Origin: Urophycis tenuis | Lineage: Eukaryota; Chordata; Actinopteri; Gadiformes; Phycidae | Assembly: GCA_036785325.1 (NCBI GenBank) | Contig: JAXIVH010000068.1 | Location: 481,001-545,000, forward strand | DNA length: 64,000 nt | Direction: 5' to 3' | In this document: one piece after another, positions 13,301 through 25,286 of the stretch | Numbering within the stretch: position 1 is the first letter of the stretch | How the letters are laid out: the number at the start of each line of letters is the position of its first letter | Translations under genes and position numbers: made by a program | Notes under the pieces: model-generated | What the model was told of the DNA's origin: nothing | Databases searched by the model: none | Seen by the model: only the letters and a program-made list of their open reading frames with translations

Positions 13301-16300
13301 ATGCCCTCACTATTCACAGCAGAGATGTTAATCTTGTATTCCTGGTTTTCCTTCAGATTGATAATGGTGAAGGAGGTGGCAAGAAGTCCTGTCTTTGGAG
13401 TAACAATGGTCCATTCCTCATCTTCCTCCTTATCTGATGGTTCACAGGTTTCCACAATGTAGCCAGTAATGTCAGAGCCACCGTCATAAACAGGCTTGTT
13501 CCAAGCTACAGTGATGGAGGACTTGGTGGTGTCAAGAGTTCTGGGGTTGCATGGGGGTCCAGGCTCGTACAGGGTGTCTGTAGCCTTATAGAATGGACTA
13601 GCCACACTTGGAGCACTCAGTCCAGCAGCATTCTCAGCAATGACTCTAAACTCATATTCATGTCCTCTGACAAGGCCTGTTGCTTTGAACTGCAGTTCCT
13701 TGACCTTCTTCTTGTTGCATTTGACCCACCTTAGTCCAATTTTGTCTTTTCTCTCAATGTTGTAATTGGTAACAGGGCTACCTCCATCGCTCTGAGGAGC
13801 CTGCCACATAACAACCATTGAATCTTTCGTGAGAGCGGTGACCTCAGGGTTCTGTGGCGCATCTGGTGGTATGTATGGGTTGTCAGCAAAAGTGGGCTCT
13901 GAATCAAGGGGTTCTCCAACTCCATATTTATTGACTGCCATCACTCTGAAGATGTACTCATTTCCTTTGAGCAGTTTAGTGACCTTAAACTGTGTGAGAA
14001 GAAGGTCGGACACCACACTGGTCCATGCCAATCTGGTTGACTCGCGTTTCTCAATGATGTAACCTTCAATCTTGGCTCCACCATCATCTGCTGGTGGAGT
14101 CCAGGTCAGGATACAGTTTTCAGCAGTCACATCAGACACCACAAGTGGTCCCCCTGGTGGCCCAGGTCTGTCCAGCACTTTGACATTGAAAATGTGTTTA
14201 GCAAATCCACCAACATTAGTGGCAGTCAAAACAAATTCTCCTCCATCTGCTCTGACAGAATCCTTGTTGACCAAGGTGGTTGTAAGGTCAGTAAACTTAA
14301 CATCCAGTTTCATTGTGTTCTCAATATCCTTCCCATTCTTGGTCCAAGCCATGGATGGAATTGGTTGACCTGCAATATCTGCGTCAAGCTTGAAATTCTC
14401 CCCTGCTTTCAGAAGAACAATATCCTTGAAGATTGCATCAACCATGATACGTGGCTCAACAATGTCATCTTTGCAAGTAATTGGATCTGATTGCTCAGAA
14501 GGAATGCTCACAGCACCAGCAGAGTTTCTCGCAATGACACGGAACTCATAGGCTGCATCCTGAGTCAGTCCACTCACCATGAAGGTTGTTTCAATGATGT
14601 TGGTGAAGTTGGCTCTGATCCAGCGACCAGCAGGCAGGTCTCTTTTCTCCACAGTGTAGCCAGTAATCTTGAAGCCACCATCATATTCAGGCTTGGTCCA
14701 CTGAATTGTAATAACGTTCTTGCTGACATAAAGAGGCTTAGGCTGACCTGGTGGGTCCACAGGGTCCAGGGCCAACATGGCTTCTGATGCCTTGCTGGGC
14801 TTACCGATTCCAGCCATGTTCTCAGCCAAGACACGGAACTCATAGGCCACCCCATCTTCAAGGTTTGTTGATTTGAAGAGGTTACCTTTCACTATAGACT
14901 TGCTAACCTTCTGCCACACAATGCTGCTCCTCTCCTTCCTTTCTATGTGATATCCAATGATCTCGTTTCCACCATCGGACACAGGCTCGTTCCACCCAAT
15001 TGTCATTGTTTCTTTAGTGAAAGCAACAACCTTAGGAGTGCCAGGGGGTCCGGGAACCTTGAAAGGATAAGCAGCTACAACAGCCTCTGATGTGATGGGA
15101 GCGCCAACACCATATCTGTTCTTGGCTTTCACTCTGAACTGATATTCTGATCCAGTGGTGAGACGAACAGCCTTGAACATGGTGCGAATGACAGTGGAAG
15201 ACAGTTCATTCCATGTCTGAGAGGTTGTGTTCCTGATTTCAACCACGTAGTTGTTGATGGGAACCCCACCGTCGTTCTCAGGAGTGTCCCAGACAAAGAC
15301 ACAGTAGGTACGGGTAATCTCAACTATTTTAATGGGTCCCTTGGGAGGCCCAGGGACGTCATGAACCTTAACAACAATGTTGTCAGACACAGAGCCCACA
15401 ATGTTCTTTCCTGTCATGGTGTATGTGCCACTATCAGCCCTAGTGCATTCATTTATGGTCAGAATAGCTGTAGCAGCAGTTGATTCCACATTAGTTCTCT
15501 GAGTAACTTTTAAAGCCCCACCATCCTTCAGCCAGGAGACCGTAGGTCTGGGACGTCCCAAGACTGGAATCTCAACCTTTATGTTATCTCCTGCCTTGGC
15601 AATGATGGTCTTCTGGCACACGCCACGCAGGTCAAACTCAGGCAGGGAAGTGGACTCTTTGATGACAATAGGCTTGCTCTCCCGGGGGGCACTTCTGCCA
15701 GAATGATTGACAGCCATAACACGGAATACATACTCCTCATTTTCATTGAGGTTCTTCACAGTGAAATCCATAGTCTTCACTGTGTTCACATGGGACCATT
15801 GATCAGTTCCCTTCTTCTGAGCCTCAAGTACGTATCCAGTGACTTTGCTTCCACCATCATGTCTGGGCTTCGTCCAGGCCAGACTGACTGAAGTTTTAGT
15901 GATGTCTGTAGGAATAATACTTTCTGGAGGAGTGGGGGCCTGGGAGGCACGGATAGGATCAGAAGTTTCCACTGCCTCACCAATACCATACTCGTTTTCT
16001 GCAGATACTCTGAAGTAGTACTCACATCCCTCACCCAGATCTTCAATCTTTGCTGACGTGGTTGGGCAGTTTGTGACAACAGTAACATAGGCTTTGCGTG
16101 TTGATTCTCTCTTTTCAATAATGTAGTTTGTGATTTTGGCTCCACCATCAATTAGAGGCATCTCCCACTGAATAGTAATGCTCTCTTTGTCAATCTTGAT
16201 TGGCTTGAGATTTATCGGAGGTCCAGGGGAGTCCAGAACTCTGACGTTGATATTAGCGCTTTTCTTTCCAGCCGAGTTCTCCAGGGTGAGCTCATATTTT

Positions 16301-16817
16301 CCGGCATCAATCCTGGAGCTGTCAGGGATGAGCAGCATGGTGAATGACTCGGTACTGTCGATGACTGCACGAGGTACAGGACCTCCCTCCTTGGTCCAGG
16401 TGACTGTGGGGGCAGGGCGTCCTTTGATTGGCACAAACAATCGTATGGAGCAGCCAGCCCTGACCACCAGGGTTCTCCTTAGCTCAATGTCCAGCTCAAG
16501 GCCAGGCTCTGCTGCACGCTCCACGATCTCCACCAACTCCTGAGTCTCTGCAGCTTCTCCTACACCCTCCGCATTCACTGCACTAATTCTGAAATGGTAT
16601 TTGGCTCCCATTTCCAGCTCGGGAACAACAAACTCTGTAATTCTGAGTGGCGATGAGGGGGTGTCCTTAACCCAGTCCTCTGTGCCTTCCTTCTTGTGCT
16701 CAATAATATATCCAGTGACTTCCAGGCCTCCATCCTTAAGGGGTTTGCCCCAGTTCAGAGTGGCAGTTGTCTTGGTTGTGTCTGTAACTCTTGGGTTAAC
16801 TGGAGGTCCAGGTACAT
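1..16817 (-). CDS. ttn: Giant titin C-zone exon (about 57 domains, continues past window start)
   Basis: The acceptor CAG at 16818-16820 is followed by AT-GTA-CCT-GGA (VPGPP). From there the minus strand stays in one frame to position 1; the codons at both ends fit the same phase, so there is no net frameshift. It opens with the fourth domain of C2 and holds the rest of C2, all of C3-C6 and the start of C7. Repeating motifs are the FN3 linker PGPP, the FN3 core W, the NGG/DGG turn and Y-x-F-R-V-x-A-x-N, and in Ig domains the cysteine-poor I-set core W and D-x-G-x-Y. The giant exon of human titin is about 17 kb, so this one is probably near its end at the window edge. Loss of all introns over this stretch suggests recombination with spliced cDNA or repeat expansion within one exon. 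Long plus-strand ORFs here are shadows. Confidence 0.93.
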
Positions 16818-18555
16818 CTGAAAAACATAGACATACATTAATTGTTTTGGAAATTGAATAAAAAGAATAGATATATGAGATGGATATATTTAAATGGGCC
16901 ACAGAGCAGAAGGTTGTACTTACAGGCAACAACTTTAGTGATGATAGGCATTGATGGTTCACTGGGTTCTCCAAAGCCGGCTTTATTCTCAGCAATAACA
17001 CGGAACTCGTACTCCATGCCCTTGGTCAGACCCTTCACCTCGTAGCTCAGCTCAGCCAGGGACCACTGGGAGGCTCGGACCCATCGCATCATATTCTTCT
17101 CCTTCTTCTCAACACAGTAGCCTATGATGTCACTTCCTCCGTCTTCTACTGGTCTCCTCCATGTCACTGTGACTGAATGTCCTTGAATGTTTCCAACTTC
17201 TGGTTTAGCTGGTGGGCCAGGGGGACCTGCACACAGCCAAAAAACAACCAATCATCATGTTATCGTCATGATCATAACAAACGTTAAATGATAAATAATT
17301 CAAAACAAATAAACAGAATCACAATATACCATATTTATCGACCATCTTGACTGCTTCTGAAGGTGATGCTTCACTGGCGCCGTACTGGTTGACTGCAGAC
17401 ACTCTAAAGATGTACTCATTACCCTGAATGAGCTTGTGGGCCACAAAGTGACAGTCCATGACCTGCTCCTCTAGGATCGTCCAGAGCAGACGACTAGTCT
17501 CCCTCTTCTCCAGGGTGTAGTACTTGATGGGGGAGCCTCCATCCTCATTGGGAGCTGTCCAGGTCAGGGTGACCTTTTCAGAAGAGATACCGCTGGCTTC
17601 AATAGGACCAGGCACACTGGGGACATCAAGGACCTTGACTCTAACACTCTCCTCCTTCACACCGAAAGGGTTACTGGCGGTGATTATGTACTCTCCAGAG
17701 TCCTTCCTGCTGGCATACTTGATGGACAGGGTGGAGGAGGTGGGTGTTGTTTCTATCTGGACAATGTCAGACGGCTTGAAGTACTTTCCACCCTTAGACC
17801 AGCATGAGGTGGGAGCAGGTTTACCCATGATGCTCGTGGCAGTGATGACTATAGTGTCTCCTGCCCGGACCGTCAGGCCCTCCTTCACTTGGGACTCAAT
17901 GATGATAGTAGGTGCCTCTGATGACAAACAAACACATAAACAAAGTGTTTAAAAATGGAACCTACATAAGCACTATCTGCAAAGATATTCTGTACTATCC
18001 TATGCTCCATAAGTTCAATTCAGTGTTTTCTCTATTTGCACTTCTGCCAGGCATCACTGCAGTCAGCCATGTAGAAAAAAAGAAATGTTGTTGAAGAATG
18101 ACAATGAAATTATGTTAGGCAAATTTAAATAAATAGATCATAGGCAACTGCTACTGCACCCTCCTCCATTGCTATGTTGTCATTATTGTTATAGGAGAAA
18201 TGCTGTGAAGAACAAGAGTAAGGAAAAAGTGTGTAAGAAGTTCAAATGGAAAAATAATAGGCTAATAGGCCATTCATTAAATGTTGTAGAGTTCTCTGCC
18301 GGACATTATTTGCCATGGTAGTGGTCCCACTACTCAGGTGTAGCCGGAGATGAGAGAGAGCTTGTTGCAGGCAGGAAGGTTAATGGCTTTAGAAGGGTTT
18401 TAATAATAAATTATTTTAAATTCTATTTCAATGTAGCAATATATATATATGCATTAAAATATTCATTTGGAAAACCTAACCATTATTTGAAGCTTGAAAT
18501 TTTACAATTGGGCCAGCCCTAGTACTTTGGAATGGACTATAGGCAGATATATATA

Positions 18556-18601
<46 letters not shown>

Positions 18602-19495
18602 TCCATGTATTGTATTTGATCTCACCATATTCGTCTCTACAGATGATGGTGTCCGTTTGCTCTGAGGGTGCGCTCAGTGCTCCAGCAGAGTTCTTAGCTC
18701 GGATCCTGAATTCATACTTGCATCCTTCCTGCAGTTCCTTCACTGTGAAGGCTGGCTCCACAACATTCACGTTGTTGGCCTTCACCCAGATCTTGGAGGG
18801 CAGATCTCGCCTCTCTACAATATACCCGGTCAGCCTATGCCCGCCATCAGACAGCGGCTCTGTCCACTGTAGGGTCACGGTGCTCCGAGTGATGCTGATG
18901 ACGTCTGGACGACCAGGGGCATCTGACAAGGTGCACCACAGATGTCATTACAAAACTCAACCAAAACAATTCATGATTCCTGAAGCAATTATCCTTTACT
19001 TATTCTCACTAAAGGCGTTAGGGATAGGGAAACGTCAGTGTTGAGGTTGACATACCACAGTTTATTTGTTAAATAAACACACACAGCATTTATTAACTTA
19101 TTCTTTACAATGGTTCCACTGATCATGTCATTCTTGCAATAATAATTATAACTAGAAAGTACATTTCCTGAAGAAAATGTAAAGTGGGCTAGCTGACCGC
19201 AACCGGATGTGTTTTTTCTCCAAACTGCCACTATTCTCTATGAGGAAAGCAGGGCCGGATTCAAATGTATACAAGTAACAGCTTAGAGATCTACACCGTA
19301 GGAATCCAGGGAAACAGACGAACAGTTTGATATATAACATTAAATTATGTTTAAATTATGTTTAATTTTATGTTTATGTTTAAATAAATAAATTATAACA
19401 ATTATAACATAAATTATAACACATTATAAATCTTCCATGTAGCTTACAAATTGTATCGAGGGGTATCGACAAGTTAGAAAACGGGTATGAATTTG

Positions 19496-19594
<99 letters not shown>

Positions 19595-22500
19595 AGGAAA
19601 TAGTGGGAATAACAATAGTGTGCTAGCTAAAAGCTAGCCGACTAACTAGAAAATGCAATTCCATGTGGGGAATTACTTTTGCATAGGAATGCCTGTAATC
19701 ATTGAGATACATTTAGTTGAGGTGGGGATCAAACCGCCATCACAATCCTGGTTGTAGAACACACTCTACCTACTGAGCTATGCCTCTCAGTTGACAGGCA
19801 GAAAGCAATTAGCCAGTCAAGCGTAACTCAAAATGTATATATCTGTATCTATCTATCTATCTATCTATCTAATATGACGAAAAGTGATACCTAGATTGTG
19901 CATTCCTATGCACAATAAACAATTATAAAGGTGGCTTTGGTGCTCTTTGCTCAGCCAAATGTTATAAAGATGTTTACCTTTTGCATACTTATATACAACT
20001 AAAATCAAAGGTTGGGAACCACTGATCTATGTAACAGAAAACCTGACTCACCAATGGGATCCAGGGCAACATAGGGGTCAGTAGGAGGGCTTGGTCTGCC
20101 GATGCCAGCCAGGTTGATGGCCATGACTCTGAACTCGTACTCCATTCCCTCAGTCAGACCAGTTACCTTGTGTTCCTTCATCCTGATGGCAGCCTGGCTA
20201 GCTCTCTTCCACAACATGCTGTTCCTCTCCTTATACTCAACATGGTAACCTAAGGTAGGGGATAAGGCTGTTGTTATCTGTATACCCTTTACACTTTACA
20301 CTCAAAACATGATTACTGTATCTCAGTGTGGAGTTTAATGACTATATCTGTGTGGATGAGGGTTTTAATGATCTCGGAGTGAATTAAAGTTTTAATGACC
20401 ATGTACCAGTTATGGGAGAGCCGCCAGTTTTGCGGGGGTCAGACCATGCCAGGTAGGCCGAGTCATGAAGCATGCTCATCATTTGAGGTGGAGAAGGAGC
20501 GTCAGGAACATCTGAGGAGAACCAACATAACCATGAACCATCCCTCTGCATTGAAGCTGAAAAAGACCACCTGGTCATATTGGCGGAAACTTACTGAATG
20601 GATGCTTGGCGACCAGAGGCTCAGACTTAAGCCCCTCTCCCACACCATACTTGTTCTCTGCACAGACTCTAAAGATGTACTCAGTGCCTTCGTGAAGACC
20701 GGTCACCCTCATGGAGTTGGTCTCCACAGAGGAGGATACCGTCACCCACATGTTAGTGATGGAGTCTCTCTTCTCCAGGATATAGTTGGTGATTTCAGAC
20801 CCTCCGTCATCCTTGGGAGTACCCCACCGTAGAGTGGCTCCATCAGCCGTCACATCCTTAAACTTCACTGGCTGGATTGGGATGCCTGGCTTACCCACCA
20901 CCCTGAAACATGATAACATGATACATCAATACAGTAGTATGGCTAATGGTAGTGTATGTAAGGTATAGGATCTTAAAACATCAATCTTGGCTGATGCCAT
21001 GCCATGGAGGAGAGGAGAGTCCCATGCTGACCTGATGAAAATAGTGGACTCCTTGGTCCCAGCACTGTTCCTCAGGGTGATGGTGTACTTGGAAGCATCA
21101 GATCTCTGACAATCCCTGATCAGCAAGGTGGTATTTACAGCTGAGAACTCCACAGACACTCTGCCTGTGTCCGTCAGGTCCTCATCATCACCCTTCTTCC
21201 AGGACACCTTAGGAGTTGGTTTGCCAATGATAGGGATCTTCAGACGCACGGTGCTACCCTCCTTAGCGATGTAGCACATGTTGGGGAGCTCACGCAAGTC
21301 ACATGAAGGATGAACTGCAAGATGATAGATGTAACATATTTTATAACAATCCAATCAAATCTAATCACTAAGCTTTATAGAGAAACACTTGAACATGGTG
21401 AAGGTAACATACTGATCTGGTCCTTGGCAAGCACGGTCAACTCCCTGGCTGGGCTGTCTCCAGTGTCGTTGACTGCCATGACCCGGTATTTGTACTCGCG
21501 GCCCTCAACCAGGTCCTTGGCACTGTACTGCATGTTCTTGGACCTCATGAGCTCCTTGTACTTATCATCTCCATTCAAAACTTCCAGGACATAGCAGATG
21601 ATGCGGCTGCCTCCATCAGAGAGAGGCTTCTTCCAGCACAGGGTGCAGGAGTCCTTAGTAACCAGCAGGGTCTTAAAGTCCATCACAGGACCAGGCTCCT
21701 CTGGAAGAACACATGTCTTCAGTTATATTTCATACTCCATAGCATGTCACAAACCAAGCTCCTCTGTAGGAACACATATCTTTATTTAGATTTCATATCT
21801 AATGATGACCTAAGAGATGGTGGCTTGGACACCCACCTGACGCTTTGACGGAGTCTATAGTCTCACAGGCCTCTCCAATGCCAAGCTCGTTGACAGCAGA
21901 CACCCTGAAGCAGTAAGATTTACCGGCCTCCAGATCGGGAACCTTGAAGGAGGCATTAGGGCAGTTGTTGGAGACGATGGACCAGGCTTTCCTTTCAGCA
22001 TCACGTTTTTCAACAACGTAATGAGTGATGTCATAGCCTCCGTTGATCAGAGGAGCATCCCAGAGGATGGAGGCGCTGTCCTTAGAGTTTTCCTTCACCA
22101 TCAGGTTAACTGGTGGCCCAGGAGTGTCTGGACAAAACAAGTTACCAAGTTACCACCCAGGACATATACTACACCACAGAATACTAAATCTTCTACGTGT
22201 TGGAAATGTCGATAATATAATGGTGGATTGAATGGACCTTGTCGCTGGTATAAATTAACTGGTAATTAAATTAGTAGCAATCATTTAAATTTGACTCACC
22301 CAAGACTTTGACAACAATGGTGTACATCTTTACACCACACACACTCTCAAGGCTGAGGATGTACTTTCCAGCATCGTATCTGTTCACGTTCTCCACCATA
22401 ACCAGTGTGTCGATGTCTGTGGACTTTATGACAATTCCCTGGCGGTCCTTGATGTTGGTGTTCATCTTGGCCCAGATGATCCTGGGAGTTGGACGGCCTT

Positions 22501-25199
22501 TGATGGTTGCCTGGAGCTTCATGGTGGCTCCAGCACGCAACTCCAGCACCTCCTTCAGTTCTGCACTCAGCTCTGCCTCAGGAGGAACTGCACACAACAA
22601 CCCCCACTTCAGGATAACCTTCTACACACAATAATCACTCCATCAATAACAGATAACCATCTATATGGACACAGTAACATACCCATGATGTCTTTAGCAA
22701 TGTGCTTTCCTGGAACTTCACAGGGCTCACTGAAGCCGACTTTGTTGACGGCCGTGATGCGGCACTGGTACTCAGACTTATCGATGAGGTTCTGGATGAC
22801 GTAGCTGGTGTCCTGCAGGTTCTTGGGAACATTGCATCGAATCCAGTCGGTGGCGTCAGTCCTCTTGCATTCCACCAGGTATCCAAGCACGGGGCTTCCT
22901 CCATTGCTGGCCGGGACGCTCCAGCTCAGACTGATGGTGCAATTAGTGGTATCTGTCACGCTGGGGTTCACCACTGGGCCAGGAGGATCTGAAGCATAGA
23001 TCACACCTCAGAACTCATTCATTCTTAGCATAACATTCTAATAGAAATTAGAACTACAAACTTCAGGACACAACAACTTCCTGGAATAACTTGCATTGAA
23101 AGAGAGGATGAGAGGATGAGAGGATGTTGAAACTCACTGATAGGGTCTAGGGCATTGGTGGAGGTGGAAGGTTCACTAGGTGTACCCAGACCAGCCAGGT
23201 TGACAGCAGTGACTCTGAAGTCATACTCTGCTCCTTCTGACAGGCCAGATACTTCCAGCATTCGCTCTGTTATAGGCTTCCGATTCAACTTGATCCAGTT
23301 CATCTCCTTGCTCTCTTTCTTCTCGAGGATGTAGCCCAGGATAGTGGACTTTCCGTCGTCTGCAGGTTCCTTCCAGCTGACCGTCATGTGATCCTTGGTC
23401 ACGTTGGTGATGACTGGAGCCTCACATGGGCCAGGCACAGCTGGGGGTCACACCAAACTCAGGGTTTAGAGATGCAAATGTTTTTTAAACAACATCACCA
23501 TGAAAATCAGTAAGGGGTTTGGGTTAGACACTCAGGACTTACTGGAACAGTTAGCTGGATTGGGTTAGAATCAGAATTAAAAAACAAAACAACGCGCACC
23601 AACACACCGAGGCGACCGTCCGCGGTGCCATCTTGTTGTAACCAGACAGTCAGGACTTACTAAAGCAGTTGGCGGGTTTGGTTTAGGCAGTCAGGACTTA
23701 ATAAATCAGTTGGTCGGTGTGGGATAGACAGTCAAGACTTGTCAAAAAAGATAGCCAGTTTGGGTTAGACAGTCAGGACTTACTGAAGGGGTTTCTGGCG
23801 ATGACAGGGTTGGTGATGAAGGCCTCTCCCACTCCCCAGCTGTTCTCGGCACGAACGCGGTACTGGTACTCATGACCCTCGATCAGTTTCTGCACGCTAA
23901 ACTCGAGGGTGTCACCTTTGATCTTGGCTGAGACCTGCGCCCAGTTGGCCCTGCTGGTCTCACGCTTGTCCACAATGTAGTTGCTGATGGGGGCTCCCCC
24001 GTCATTTAGTGGGGGCTCCCAGACCAACTTCATGTTAGTGGCGAACACCTCTGAGATCTTGACGCTGGCAGGAGGCCCAGGCACATCTGGATATAAGTTT
24101 GATACTGTTAGTTCCCAGCCCAATACTATTTATTGGTTGTTTCGTTGTTTATTTATAACATAATTTTAGAATAAGATGACTGAATGAATACTGACAGAAT
24201 GAAAATGACTTGACTGCCAAAAGTAGACCACCATAATTTGACAACCTTGACGCACCTAAAATCTTGACGATGATCTCTGCTGTTTTGGATCCGCTGGCAT
24301 TTTCTGCCAGGATGGTGTAGGTTCCACTGTGTTCCTTTGTCACACTGGTCATCTCCAGCTGGAACTGTTGTCTCTGGTGAGAGACAGTGAGACCCTCAGC
24401 CGAGCGGAGGCTGTCATCTCCTCTCTTCCAGGTCACCTTGGGCATGGGTTTACCAAACACCTCTGCCTCCAGCAGGACTGTGGCTCCGGCCCTCACCGTC
24501 AGCCCCTTCTGCATCTTTGCATTGAGCTCCACTCTTGGTAGAACTGCAGTCCAACAGGTAGCAGTTAGGAGAACAATACACAAGTACACATTTCATTCTG
24601 ATTTACCTTTTAATCTTGTACATGAAAGGCTGAGAGTAGATCTATTTTGAAATGAAAAGTTAATTTGTCAAAAATGTCTTGTCAAAGATGTGTTATGCAA
24701 GCATTGTGTAAGCAATAAGTATGCATGAAGTAAGCATTATCTGCAAGTTAACTCCAGTATTGTACCATACAGACAAGAACAGAGCTGTACCACTTTTTGT
24801 GGATTATTTGTGAGTGAGTTTCAGTGTTGTACCATTCTCAGTGCAGACCAGAACAGGGTCTGAGGGCTCGGAGGGTTTGCTCATGTTGACGGCGGTCTTG
24901 GCGATGACTCTGAACTGGTACTGCAGGTCTCTCTCCAGACCAGTAACAGTGTACTCCTCCCTAGGGACATTCTGGCTGCTGGTGTTGCACCTCACCCATG
25001 CCTCCCCAGGCACTCTGGTGCACTCCACATAGTAGCCAACGATCTTACTGCCACCGTCATTCTTTGGTCGGCTCCACACCAGACTCACAGAGTTCTTGGT
25101 CACATCCAGAATGTCTGGTTTGCCTGGTGTGTCTATAGAGATAATGTAAATATTAAATTCAAATAATTGATTAAAAACATTGAAGAGTTCTGTGGTGCT

Positions 25200-25286
<87 letters not shown>

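Larger units (their letters stand above)
14461..17917 (-). repeat. ttn: C-zone super-repeat C2 (domains 70-80)
   Basis: The first three domains are exons 17330-17917 (Ig plus FN3) and 16924-17226. The other eight are the first part of the giant exon: FN3 to about 16520, Ig about 16508-16226, two FN3, Ig about 15640-15355, three FN3. Confidence 0.8.
18923..20051 (-). other. Intron with GAAA and TATC repeats and a tRNA-like sequence
   Basis: 1,129 bp. It holds the GAAA tract, a tRNA-like SINE head and a short TATC tract listed separately; the rest is AT-rich without a recognised feature. Confidence 0.7.
18626..24543 (-). repeat. ttn: C-zone super-repeat C1 (domains 59-69)
   Basis: Eleven domains, Ig-F-F-F-Ig-F-F-Ig-F-F-F, each in its own exon except one FN3 split over 20407-20511 and 20052-20249. 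The Ig domains are at 24256, 22300 and 21032. The first Ig of such repeats is known in vertebrate titin to bind the C-terminal part of myosin-binding protein C. Confidence 0.85.

Noticed and set aside
19424..19615. ORF of FFLS repeats
   Set aside because: Translation of a GAAA microsatellite.
19718..19785. Functional tRNA gene
   Set aside because: The B box has a mismatch at the conserved C and no clean cloverleaf could be drawn; better explained as a SINE head.
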